From an uncultured Clostridia bacterium (lineage in GTDB: Bacteria > Bacillota > Clostridia > TANB77 > CAG-508), in assembly GCA_934180065.1 (NCBI GenBank), contig CAKPRA010000024.1, positions 1-28,466 on the forward strand: a DNA stretch of 28,466 nucleotides, written 5' to 3'. Both the position numbers and the translations under genes were made by a program. The number at the start of each line of letters is the position of its first letter. Within the stretch, counting starts at the first letter, position 1. Shown piece by piece: positions 15,901 to 20,051 of the stretch. A model generated the notes under the pieces. The model did no database searches and was not told where the DNA came from. It worked only from the letters and a program-made list of their open reading frames with translations.

Positions 15901-17667
15901 GGTACAAAAACTGTTGATATAAAAGCAATTTTATATAGTGATACTGAATATGTATCAATTGCAAATAATGATTTTGAATTACAAGAAAATACATTAAATA
16001 ATTATGATATTGCAAATGGACTTAAAATAAAAATAATTGCTTCTAATAAACTAGATAATACAGCAGATGATTATGTTCAAAAGGAATATATATTAACATT
16101 AACAGAAGTTGACAAAGAAGAAGATTTAAAAGATTTACAATTAACAATTAAGGTAGATAATAAAGAAGTACAAAAACAAGATGATGGAATATATATTGCT
16201 AAAGTAAATAAAGAAAACACAAGTAGTATTGTAGAAGCAAGCTCTACATCAATTACAACACAAGTTAAAATAAATGATAAACAATTTAGAGCAAAAACAA
16301 CTAAAGAAAAGGTTGAATTACCTGAAGATATTACAGAAGTAACAATTTGTGCAAAAAACGGAGCAGGAAATCAAGTTGAATATAAATTGTATATTGTAAA
16401 AGAAGGTAGCAAAGAAGATAATGACTTTGGCTTAAAAGAAGTAAAAGCAAATGAAAAACAAGCAACATTAAAAGATGATGGAACATATGAAGTTGAAGTA
16501 AAAGCATCAGAAACCAAAGTTAACCTAGAAGCTATCGCTACACAAAAATTAGCATTTGTATCAGTTGATGGTAATAAAGAAACAAGAGGAAGCAATATAA
16601 AAGAAATTGATATGACTGATAAAACCATAAAAGAAGTAAAAGTAATTGTAACTTCTTTAAGTGGCGATAAGAAAGAATATACTGTAAAAATTCATAGATT
16701 ATCTGCAATTTCAGGTAAAGTAATTACTCAAGCTAAAGATTTAAGTAAACAATCTGCAACAATTGTAGTATATAACTCTAATGATACAAGAAAAGAAGAT
16801 GATCTTGAGGATCCAAGAAAGGTAATTCAAGAAATTCAAATAAATCCAGATGGAACATTCTCTTTAGATTTAGTACCAGATGAGTATGACATAATTGTTA
16901 AAAAGACATCTTACTTAGAGCATAGATTAACAAATATAGTAGTAAAAGATGGGGAAATTGTTACTATAGATGATATAAATATTTATGCAGGTGATATTGT
17001 TAAATCAGGCGAAATTGAAATTGAAGATTTAGTTTCATTAAATGATAACATTGGGGTAGTTATTACTGATGAAAATAAAGATGAAAAATCAATATATGAC
17101 CTAAATGAGGATGGAGTAATTGATAAATTAGATAGAAATATCTTAAAGAAAAATTATTCTAAACAATCTCAAACAGTAAAATGGGTAGATCCAAATAGTG
17201 TTAAAATATTAAGCTTAGCAAGTAGTAATGAACAACAATTTATAGTACCTTTAAATTGCAAGTACACAATTACTTCAAATTACGGAACCAGAGTTCATCC
17301 TATAACTGGGGAAACAAAAAAACATTCTGGAATTGATATAAGTGGAACACACCATGCACAAGTTTTGGCTATTGCAGATGGTCAAGTAACATTTGCAGGA
17401 GTTCAAAATGGGTATGGAAATTGCATAGAAATAAAACATACAGTAAATGGAAAAACAATATATAGTTTTTATGCACACTTATCTGAAATAGATGTTAAAG
17501 TAGGAGACAAGGTTGTGCAAGGTCAAGTAATTGGTCTTGAGGGTGGAGATCCTAAAACAGATCCAAACCCAGGAAGCAGTACAGGTCATCATTTACACTT
17601 TGAAATTAGAACAGCAAGTGGATCTAAAAATGATGTAGATCCTACAGAATATATTGACATATATTAA
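1..17667 (+). CDS. Giant modular surface protein (RCC1 propellers, Ig-like, cadherin-like, M23 peptidase), 5' truncated
   Basis: The frame is open from base 1, so the true start is upstream; 5,888 codons are visible before TAA. Residues 1-173 are the end of an RCC1 propeller and an Ig-like domain. Seven repeats of a seven-blade RCC1 propeller plus Ig-like domain follow to about residue 3316. About 23 cadherin-like beta-sandwich domains occupy about 3323-5568, then a carboxypeptidase-regulatory-like domain (5569-5660), a dockerin-like segment (5664-5720) and an M23 peptidase (5747-5888). The peptidase keeps the HSGID and GHHLHFE motifs, so it is probably an active zinc endopeptidase acting on peptidoglycan. 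No sortase motif or C-terminal membrane segment is visible; any signal peptide would be upstream. Inference: a secreted or wall-bound giant whose long rigid stalk carries a terminal hydrolase. Binding partners are unknown. Domain assignments are by motif reading; the M23 and RCC1 calls are the firmest. Confidence 0.95.
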   Translation, partial: WNTYGHLFTQDANYKLYATPVETDKDIITVAVTRSRYSSSSYQTGAIADINGMVYTVGYNEYGEVGNGTTENTITPVCISQVKLKVIPNTINYKKAGDTGEKITYSVSAGFNLLYETIDQGNCEFKSLDEDIATVADDGTVTATGNGSTFIKVYNKQNDCYARVKVQVNGEQGRTQAKIVGGWNYFVALKSNGEVWTWGYNGYGQLGMSDKINRLKPTKTSIFDSKDENQKIYAIDVAAGAYHTVVLKSDGTVWTTGYNGYGQLGDGTTDNQVDFIKVEGIPEKVVAVSANYYTSYALTENGNVYGWGYNYYGQLGNNSSSTAYVPVKMQKVSNIIQISAGQNYVTMLDADGTVWSVGYNENGQFGLNNTNNYYLPQKMKNEEGTGVLKNIKKVSAGTIHTLALSEDGIAYAVGYNGYGQLGIGNNRSKYLPTKIIDDSGEVVKNIKNVEANGYSSIVSVKPSSITDSEGNTTKTAGIYVTGYNNYGQLFTKNATNRNTLIKVQEDKNIITMASTKNISYQTSAIADDLGLVYTVGYNGNGEMGDDSTSTTTEPTSISEASLKVNNSKIVLNLDTNNTTKKIDANTDLGFNLLFDTVTDEVVKFKSRDTKIATVSDTGVVTGKSYGKTQIEVTTNKLPNTVLVDVEVLRKNDITIPKLVSGQDFTIALKADGTVWSWGYNYYGQLGLGDNSNRYKPTELNINNVVDISAGSNHVLLLTKDGKVYSFGSNSYGQLGRNGNTLVPEKITTLENVTKISAGSYHSMAVTEDGSVYTWGYNGNGQLGNGTSTSNAVPSKIRLKNIIKIATNNQTSTAIDGDGNLYAWGYNGYGQLGNETTSNVYLPRAVLSLSNIVDVAVENNTIIAVDKNGNVLSSGYNGYGNLGNNTKTTRYKFEKVIDHIDTITTGEGDNTTTTENPKYLTDVKSIEAGNNYAIAIKNDGTAVTWGYNGYGQSANGNTENNLLPVKLHYGVDKDGIDEIICASAGEGTTVLARADGKVWSIGKNSYGQLGDSSVTNKNEFVCISKPILLFEETPIRIKGIGNSKNAKVSMSQGFNLLYNSVDNSELTFTSRNKSIATVEESTGKITSVKKGKTQISVTDKISGQTTSADVYVLGEEDITFPQIESSNYATVTLKANGEVWSYGYNGYGQLGTGDTSNKILPTYTGINGIMQIALGNEHTVAVDKDGHVWTWGYNNYGQLGNGTTGGVSTEKVQVKSPDGEGVLENIISVAAGNSYSVALDKDGNVYTWGYNGYGQLGLGDGNYRALPVKVDGLQGIIKIKAGNVSTFAIDNNNKLWSAGYNGYGNLGDGTTGNKTSFVKIDALENVADVSASPTNSTIVLLLDGTVWGFGNNANNALTNVGGAIPQQLQGPDGALDNVTAIGTGYYSGYAITSEEKVIAWGLNNYSQLASGDTSTKSVPVFMKDKDGNDFTDAMIISGGIYNTELAKNDGTVWSIGYNGYGELGDGSTTSKNKIECISTQYIKLQEREVTLKLSNPEYQINPETVYGFNLLFDVVENNGFEYESSDNNIATVDKTTGKVVAKNTGRAYITLKCKNSDDEARVVINVIAEDKKVREKVEAGNIHSLALKQDGTIWSWGDNSQGEMGNGQINSIKTDEPTQIKTGVYTEVKQEQTDEGSTQITTTQIEVNLDNIKDIAAGYYYNLAVDSDGYVYSWGYNGYGQLGDNTNESRAIPTRIEGLDHISKVYIYGNASMAISEQGEIYVWGYKYSKVPTKINFYSKAVDIHGKLILAEDGSVWYLSENPSRIAGLQNIVEIASEDNYYSALDTKGQVWVWGYNGYGQLSQGNRSNVDEPVPVKVQKNSENTEELEYEVLKDIVEIKAGNDNLQMVSKDGSLYVSGYSGYGQLGTGEYNSYITIATKAKNMDKTKFVDSNAYHSIASDTSGFVYTSGYNAYGELGNGTYTQSNEFGAIGDTYVHVSENRVAIEEGKSKNIKASLDNKFNLIKDTVDSGNITYESLNNDIATVDSDGTINAKQMGTVEIIATHTITHKSTAVFVQVVPNEKTTVPKVEIGDTHSVALKADGTIWTWGNNSDGQLGIGDNVNKTYPTKVIEIENAIDVSVGYYDTVVVKKDGTVWSWGYNGYGQLGDGTSSSRTSPVQVIRQDGAFLTKIVKVSAGTYRTVALDEDGNVWVWGYRYGSSAVKLANLKNIIDISPNYAVNQSGEVFKVDTQEIKLQLANIIRVSESSNHALFLTKAGKGYSIGANNKGQLGDGTTTAKSNPVMIQNSTGVQTLTDIKELKAGTEFSIAIMKNGDTYTWGSNENYKLATDQENYRVYPKKNEQTNKAIFGDAGPNNGAIIDEQGYVYTWGLGTYGNLGNKLYVDSSVPVLVGAQEAGLNEYDIVLHKGETYQIVVTNKTFNVLKEVQEKGEMNYSIGNSQIATISSSGLVTGAKEGKTTAIVNKVGSDSTSIANVTVLPDGVDIEPMAKTCMSHTVVLKANGTVWSYGVNSSYELGNGTTTSSDRPVQVKFPEGTIIKQIAVGNTHNLALDTDGNVWGWGVNSNNSLGRTASKPVNLGISNVKKIAANNDQSMILTTDGYVYVWGLNVNGELGTGTYNTVKTPTLLNYVSDILDISLGKNHSILLTTNGKVLTSGLNVYGQTGKEEGKSNTFTQIEVPVTIGKISAGDNHSVLLSTTGDVYTFGYNEQGQLGLGTKRNVKIPTKTNVSNIMDISAGKNQTIVLGANRILYSTGSNSNGQLGLGIKDDKLLFTEITKVNDMMSISCGNTYNVAIKYDGDVYGWGDYYHGTTVVKTRTNSRIPVKVGNDSTYIEEPEISVNVDGTKQIQVTPKYSFNVFRDDEEESDFKFESINNEIATVNEKGVVTGVKTGTTWVKVIENSTGKQNIVIVRVIEKDAKYVPQIAGGDGYAAVLKSDGSIWGFGYNSDGQLGNDKLIPINIPSQTNILATYKQVDAGKKFTLALRADGTVWAWGDNTYGVLGQGNRVSARKPVQVQSLTNIVAISAGDNHAIALDCLGNVYTWGLNSSGQLGNGNTQTISAPEKINSIGNQIVGVSAGGNLSAIVDSTGAVYVFGDNSKEQIEQFRYNYDEFGQKILPALNTYISEPVKMKSVNNAVKVECLQSGFVILKTDGSVVKTNKYAKEQDTELENVAISNIVDISGKNENIVLLDKDLNTYTFGDNKEGQAGIGTTSDRVILQKVNMIEEKTYFNIGAGYKNNYIIDTEGFIYGAGSNEYGQLGNSTYDNSLQFTLVGDRKFEIVPDARTMKQPEEETVSIEANVFNVFNHNKRKLTDYEWSSSNTDVVVVNNGVLVSQDMGTATITAKDKATGATATALRVVQPLDEQRIDTISVNGKEAKISGENKYEVSVEKNPDGTGTLVIKTKDSTDQISIDEGTTYSEGTLTQDIQLDTKTKIVKIRVKVSNGKLVDYILTINVISNDATLAELTVDDVVPTAISSTEYEIIVKDTVTKPVIHAVANYRKATVSIDAGIPEKKESTKTVDISTVIKKTIPIQVTAENGDVVTYSLTIYKQDALTQLESIMVNGKEATKLSEFDYKAIISKDIDSSEIIANTIYSKARAEINGLGEEVQITKKTVATIQDETIVKIYVRAGEGENEREKVYTLTIDKEGTEDIQGLFSVTVNGKEIKPVGKIYNAYIGDKTSSVTVEAITISDKDLVKIGDTDAKVHISTQTVEINEGITTYTITVIDPEDSTKTKEFTLNIKKPSADNSLMSITVGNKEFSKEAVKQNGSNIYKVSISDKYEKVDVIAKANYEQADVSVNHEEYEKGISSREVQTGESEPIKVDILIKATNGDVATYTLEIYKENSNNNLKQVTVDGNKATLSKTENDTYEYTLDKVVDKVTIGAIAEELSSKVGINSYEQEKSASYRDVKFEGRSITVSIPVTSEDGTTRTYKLIVYALPDNVNLSLVKVNGKTANAVPVNKYEARVNKNATSFELYAIPEDSKAKVQIDSNTEVTGTANATISKNSDEVTVTIKVTAQDGTTQTYTVVVTNQSDDCKLAILKVDGETLQPDETGVYKVDKKFLTESVDVQAIANNNYASVSINETTPTLEEQTSNVTTPDMSNTIKIKVIAEDGTSKEYTLIVNKLSNETVAKITISYVVDGVIKEQDVELDANNKGTLRIQNQESVDIKVVAKDPLAKVSINGSLSEVKQMVETIPTIEQTTNVPIQVIAQDGTVGNYEITIVKASKNNNLASISADGIDQDDIVKTSDNSYTIKMPDTMNILKLKAIAESEFATVKIDDGEYSSNNTQESEIQVDDLTKQIKIYVKSESGDIKEYLITIQKVTDLRLDSVKVDDQECRIEDGNYVAFIDNGTKEVALKITPKNKDALIATKESTDSKWGDAESKDVHIKQINITGEETTVLIQAKDPADSTRIKEYSVIIKYKSSNSDLELVRVDDKDAIKMDDGYYAITTMSASTSKIYVKAVNKYAKVSISSFEAEQGSSVRNVNLSSEKITTVVVTITSQDGKSTNTFNILIERKSEDTSCTILINDSLADEIDEQTHTYTKYIERSVTEATILVTTDSDVATVEIAGEKQTKLLAKTVEIANEITQVDAIVTAENGEKVVNHINIVKKSTDNTIASVKVDGSVIEEIDGKYVATVYDKGKSTQDVLVEVTANEKHSTIQIGEGKEWQQNPARSTETFKDGNRKITLSINVKAQDQNTDVLTKELEINIVSDDVSIKTVKNGDNVVIDYDEQTHTYKEYLSKDIEEVSLSIEANSPYSIVTSGETTGKQIISINNISVKNQEEVDITVTVTAESGKSQDYTIKLLRKSDNANAAHIYVDGVDIIDRFEDKDSVPTCVISIEKNKNSTLIEAISENEFASIKIGDTDSVINKARANIPLDTEKSTITVPIVITSQDGTVTKTYNILFVRLSNDTKIQWLEVNKKHIIEDENGNYEVTVKATQDIARVKIVLSNILATVTMGGDVKQGELEENIILPETGDTKKTITVTAMDGTVRTCTLTIHKQVNNLGLEKVYLNGRIATKVDEDTFKIDVKKGTSLADIKAIASKSDEYVSIQNNSQTKGENTYKNCTITSKEIPIKVTAMFEDEVDEQKQYKLIINEVEEPDVVEDLKVTIKLDDEEIPQDTDGNYVKVVSNDKDNGALWAGITSETSKVKIKDDNGETDYEYPSSQKNITLQNGVTEVTVTVQNGASEEKEYMVYIIKDTEDLDNANIKEIIAGKGAVTEGVISPEQDGSYTTFIKKGETTIELTAKSEYPYSKVSIDGNQETRGTNTNNINMGDLSEKQVIVKITSIDGTTEQYIVNIYREPSELDLKSVFVDNRQATKVDDTNYTIDIVKGTKTVDIKAILYSDTEYVSIANNDFELQENTLNNYDIANGLKIKIIASNKLDNTADDYVQKEYILTLTEVDKEEDLKDLQLTIKVDNKEVQKQDDGIYIAKVNKENTSSIVEASSTSITTQVKINDKQFRAKTTKEKVELPEDITEVTICAKNGAGNQVEYKLYIVKEGSKEDNDFGLKEVKANEKQATLKDDGTYEVEVKASETKVNLEAIATQKLAFVSVDGNKETRGSNIKEIDMTDKTIKEVKVIVTSLSGDKKEYTVKIHRLSAISGKVITQAKDLSKQSATIVVYNSNDTRKEDDLEDPRKVIQEIQINPDGTFSLDLVPDEYDIIVKKTSYLEHRLTNIVVKDGEIVTIDDINIYAGDIVKSGEIEIEDLVSLNDNIGVVITDENKDEKSIYDLNEDGVIDKLDRNILKKNYSKQSQTVKWVDPNSVKILSLASSNEQQFIVPLNCKYTITSNYGTRVHPITGETKKHSGIDISGTHHAQVLAIADGQVTFAGVQNGYGNCIEIKHTVNGKTIYSFYAHLSEIDVKVGDKVVQGQVIGLEGGDPKTDPNPGSSTGHHLHFEIRTASGSKNDVDPTEYIDIY
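9967..16704 (+). repeat. Tandem cadherin-like beta-sandwich domain array (about 23 copies)
   Basis: Roughly 100-aa modules repeat from residue 3323 to 5568. Each opens with a strand like L.S(I/V).V(N/D)G, has a central A.V.I(D/N)G strand, and closes with (I/V).V.A(Q/E)DGT...Y.(I/V).(I/V). This matches the cadherin-like beta-sandwich family common in Firmicutes surface proteins. I counted 23 modules by eye. A few are divergent, for example those starting near 11700 and 14040, so the count could be off by one or two. The last six modules form two copies of a three-module block, at 14914-15819 and 15820-16704. Confidence 0.8.
16705..17160 (+). other. Carboxypeptidase-regulatory-like domain and dockerin-like segment
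   Basis: The first part (16705 to about 16980) begins SGKVIT and contains NPDGTFSLDLVPDEYDIIVKK, typical of a carboxypeptidase-regulatory or CnaB-like beta-sandwich. It is followed by GDIVKSGEIEIEDLV, a degenerate F-hand, and by DLNEDGVIDKLD (17098-17133), which has the spacing of a calcium-binding dockerin/EF-hand loop. Only the second loop keeps all the acidic ligands. Domain calls are by motif; whether the segment binds a cohesin is unknown, and none is seen in the window. Confidence 0.6.
17239..17664 (+). other. C-terminal M23 (LytM-like) peptidase domain of the giant protein
   Basis: The domain starts at FIVPL and contains SNYGTRVHP, the metal-binding HSGID (His at 17323, Asp at 17335), YSFYAHLSEI with the catalytic-type His, and GHHLHFE with the HxH pair at 17590-17598. 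All residues expected of an active M23 zinc endopeptidase are present. The protein stops 18 residues after FEIRT, as usual for this fold, so the domain is complete and terminal. Confidence 0.92.
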
Positions 17668-17686
17668 TATTTAAAAACGATGTAAG

Positions 17687-17748
17687 ATTTAGAGAATAGG
17701 TGATAAAGCTAAACTGCCGAAAAGTAGTTAAAAATAAGCCTATTCTCT
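17687..17748 (+). repeat. 62-bp hairpin direct repeat, copy 1
   Basis: Identical over all 62 bases to 18673-18734, same orientation. The outer arms AGAGAATAGG (17691-17700) and CCTATTCTCT (17739-17748) are perfect 10-bp complements. Inside, AACTGC and GTAGTT pair around CGAAAA. It lies 19 bp after the giant gene's stop and may act as its terminator, though only a broken T-run follows. It could instead be a dispersed repeat or a structured RNA. Confidence 0.9.
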
Positions 17749-17793
17749 CTTGTTACTATTTCGTAATGTTCTCGGATGTTTATATAATTGTGC

Positions 17794-17822
17794 TTGAATT
17801 CATAGTAAGTATATGATAAATT
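17794..17822 (+). promoter_or_regulatory. Putative sigma-A promoter of the zinc-ribbon pair
   Basis: TTGAAT (17794-17799), a 17-bp spacer and TAAATT (17817-17822) preceded by TGA as an extended -10. Predicted initiation falls on or just before the ribosome site AAGGGTGG, giving almost no leader. Confidence 0.5.
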
Positions 17823-17840
17823 GAATAAGGGTGGTAATTG

Positions 17841-18212
17841 ATGTTTTGTGCAAATTGTGGAAAAGAGCTATCAGAAAACGCAAAATTCTGTAATTCTTGT
17901 GGTAAAGAGGTTCGAAAAAACAATAATGAAATAAATGTAACTTTTCATAGGAAAAAAAGTTTTGTAGGATGTGCTGTTCCAATGGATGTATATATTGATG
18001 GAAAACTAATTGGGGCATTGTATAGTAATGGAACTGTACAAACAAAAATATCAAGTGGAATGCACAAGATTGTAATAAGTATGTGGAGTGCAACATTAGA
18101 AAAGCAATATGAATTTTCAGATGATTTTAAAAATGTTTATATGGATATAAAAATTAAAATGGGTCTGATAACAAATAAAATTGATATCTATGACATAAGA
18201 AATGAAAAATAA
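17841..18212 (+). CDS. Zinc-ribbon protein with small beta-rich domain
   Basis: A 123-aa protein. The N-terminus has a four-cysteine zinc ribbon (C3, C6, C17, C20; pattern CANCG and CNSCG). Residues 45-90 contain VYIDGKLIGALYSNGTVQTKI, then SSGMHKIVISM, resembling the PEGA-like beta-sandwich often attached to such ribbons. No signal peptide or membrane helix is seen. I chose ATG 17841 over TTG 17838 because AAGGGTGG (17827-17834) then lies 6 bp upstream. It is followed after 19 bp by a second zinc-ribbon gene, so the two probably form an operon. Both sit between the two copies of the 62-bp repeat. The function is unknown; zinc ribbons of this type are common small regulatory or scaffold modules in Firmicutes. 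Confidence 0.85.
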   Translation: MFCANCGKELSENAKFCNSCGKEVRKNNNEINVTFHRKKSFVGCAVPMDVYIDGKLIGALYSNGTVQTKISSGMHKIVISMWSATLEKQYEFSDDFKNVYMDIKIKMGLITNKIDIYDIRNEK

Positions 18213-18231
18213 ATTATAAGGAGAATTTATT

Positions 18232-18651
18232 ATGCGAAAAATATGTGAGTATTGTAAGAGCGAATTAAATGATGGTGATAAATTTTGCCAAAATTGTGGG
18301 GCTGAAGTTAAAAGCGAAACTGTAACTTCAACAGACACAGTTGAAAATAATAATATTCAAAATAATGATAATGTACAAAATAATTATCAATATAATGACA
18401 TCAATGGAAATGCAAAAACAAATCCTTCTGCAATTGCTGGTTTTGTATACCCTTTAGTAGGAATACCTTTGGATATGATAGCTATGGGAATTATGGCTAT
18501 TATATGTATATGTTTAGGAGTTGCTGCTAAAAATCATATAATAGTATTTAGAAATGAAAGTGATAATTGGTTGTTGGCAACAGCTGCAATAGTTTTTGGA
18601 ATTATCGAAATTGTATATATAGCAATAGAGTTAATTTTTAGATATATTTAA
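18232..18651 (+). CDS. Zinc-ribbon membrane protein (DUF4190-like tail)
   Basis: A 139-aa protein: zinc ribbon C5, C8, C19, C22 (CEYC, CQNCG), an Asn-rich linker at about residues 35-65, then two hydrophobic segments (about 70-98 and 110-136) separated by a short charged stretch. The two-helix tail resembles the DUF4190 type of small integral membrane protein. The expected topology is a cytosolic ribbon with a helical hairpin in the membrane. AAGGAG (18218-18223) is 8 bp before the ATG, and the gene follows the other zinc-ribbon gene closely. No enzymatic motif is present, and the role is unknown. Confidence 0.85.
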   Translation: MRKICEYCKSELNDGDKFCQNCGAEVKSETVTSTDTVENNNIQNNDNVQNNYQYNDINGNAKTNPSAIAGFVYPLVGIPLDMIAMGIMAIICICLGVAAKNHIIVFRNESDNWLLATAAIVFGIIEIVYIAIELIFRYI

Positions 18652-18672
18652 ATTAAAAAAATATAAATATAA

Positions 18673-18734
18673 ATTTAGAGAATAGGTGATAAAGCTAAAC
18701 TGCCGAAAAGTAGTTAAAAATAAGCCTATTCTCT
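18673..18734 (+). repeat. 62-bp hairpin direct repeat, copy 2
   Basis: Second identical copy of 17687-17748, 21 bp after the second zinc-ribbon gene. Arms AGAGAATAGG at 18677-18686 and CCTATTCTCT at 18725-18734. It is followed by TTTATTATA, a somewhat better T-rich tail than at copy 1, so it may serve as a terminator. The bases on either side differ between the copies, so the identity stops sharply at 62 bp. Confidence 0.9.
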
Positions 18735-18911
18735 TTTATTATACGAGTAAAATCTAATATATGAGAGGAATTCTACTTATGAGTAATATTTGAAAACATA
18801 TATTAAAGTTAGTGGCTTTAAATTATAAAAAATAAAATTCATAATAATAAATTTTAAAATGCAGAAAATAATATATAAAAAAAGATTCATTATGAAAGGA
18901 ATATAAATATT

Positions 18912-19916
18912 ATGTTTTTGCCAAAAAGAATTTTATATGAAAAAGATATAGAGCATTATGAGCTCGGAAGATACTTATTAGATTTGTATAAATCAAAAGG
19001 AATTGAGTGTGATATAATTGAGAATCACAATAATATTGAAGAAATGAGAAAAAAGCAGAATTCAGAATTTACAGATTTAAAGCAACATCTTATTATTGGA
19101 ATTAGAAAAACACATAAATTTGTGGAAAATCATAAAGTATCTGATTATTTGGTTCCATATACATCATCTGGATGTATTGCAATGTGTTTATATTGTTACC
19201 TAGTGTGTAATTTTAATAAATGTTCATATTTAAGATTATTTGTTAACAGAGAAGAGATGTTAGACAAAATTATTAGAGTTGCTAATAAGTCTGATAGAGA
19301 TTTAGTATTTGAAATAGGTAGTAATAGTGATTTAATTTTGGAAAATACAATAACAAATAACTTGGTATGGACAATCGAGAATTTTGCTAAAAGTGATAAG
19401 GGAATATTAACATTTCCTACAAAGTTTGGTATGGTTGATCCAATTTTAAATTTAAATCATAATGGAAAAATAATTGTTAGAATGAGTGTAAATCCTGATG
19501 ATATAATAAAAAATGTTGAGCTAGGAACATCACCATTAAAAGTAAGAGTTGAAGCTATTAATAAATTAAAGCAAGCAGGGTATAAGATTGGGATATTAAT
19601 TGCACCAGTTATTTTTTTAGATAATTGGAAAGAAAAATATGAAAATTTAATTAAATATCTTTATGAAAATTTGAGTATGGAAGTAAAAAAAGAAGTTTTT
19701 TTTGAAGTTATATTTATGACGTATAGTTATGTTCATAGAGCTATAAATACAGAAGCATTTCCAAATAATAAGGATTTGTATGAAAAGGAAAAGATGACTG
19801 GAAGAGGAATGGGAAAATACACATATAAAACTGAATATAAAAACGAGGGGGAGCAGTTTTTTAGAGAAAAATTAAAAAAATATTTCCCTCAAAATGAAAT
19901 TAAATATATTGTGTAG
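18912..19916 (+). CDS. splB: Spore photoproduct lyase (radical SAM DNA repair)
   Basis: A 334-aa protein matching spore photoproduct lyase throughout. The enzyme splits the thymine dimer formed by UV in spore DNA, using a [4Fe-4S] cluster and S-adenosylmethionine. Visible features are LIIGIRKTHKF, the cluster motif CIAMCLYC (C88, C92, C95) followed by Y96, YLRLFVN, TFPTKF, MSVNP, GTSPLKVRVEA, GYKIGILIAPVI, and GRGMGKYTYK near the C-terminus. Where Bacillus enzymes have the hydrogen-donor cysteine (FEASCTSD), this one has FEIGSNSD, with Ser137 at that place. Clostridial enzymes appear to form a separate subgroup here, and two extra cysteines (C99, C104) follow the cluster. AAAGGA lies 11 bp before the ATG. 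No clear sporulation promoter was found. The gene indicates a spore-former or a recent descendant. Confidence 0.92.
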   Translation: MFLPKRILYEKDIEHYELGRYLLDLYKSKGIECDIIENHNNIEEMRKKQNSEFTDLKQHLIIGIRKTHKFVENHKVSDYLVPYTSSGCIAMCLYCYLVCNFNKCSYLRLFVNREEMLDKIIRVANKSDRDLVFEIGSNSDLILENTITNNLVWTIENFAKSDKGILTFPTKFGMVDPILNLNHNGKIIVRMSVNPDDIIKNVELGTSPLKVRVEAINKLKQAGYKIGILIAPVIFLDNWKEKYENLIKYLYENLSMEVKKEVFFEVIFMTYSYVHRAINTEAFPNNKDLYEKEKMTGRGMGKYTYKTEYKNEGEQFFREKLKKYFPQNEIKYIV

Positions 19917-20022
19917 AAAATATTTACCAAATATTAACTATTTTTGTTATTTCAATTTAATAATTTATTGTTAATATAAATATACGAGAAAGGGGGAATA
20001 AAGTAAAAAAATTCTTTAAATA

Positions 20023-20031
20023 TGTTATAAT
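20023..20031 (+). promoter_or_regulatory. Extended -10 promoter of the two-component operon
   Basis: TGTTATAAT is a perfect -10 with a TGN extension. No good -35 is seen at the expected distance. Initiation would fall near 20038, directly at the ribosome site AAGGAG (20038-20043), so the leader would be very short. Confidence 0.6.
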
Positions 20032-20051
20032 GATCAAAAGGAGAATAAATT

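Noticed and set aside
17687..17748. Resemblance of the repeat interior (GATAAAG, AAAC, GAAA, AAGCC) to a cyclic-di-GMP (GEMM) riboswitch
   Set aside because: The second helix and the key GGCAAAC and GACGCAAAGCC bases are missing, and the element lies after genes with a simple closing stem.
18840..18846. CATAATA as a sigma-G type -10 for spore photoproduct lyase
   Set aside because: No matching -35 is found at the expected distance, and such strings are frequent in AT-rich DNA.
19919..19935. AATATTT/AAATATT hairpin as a terminator of spore photoproduct lyase
   Set aside because: Only seven A/T pairs and a broken T-run; too weak to call.
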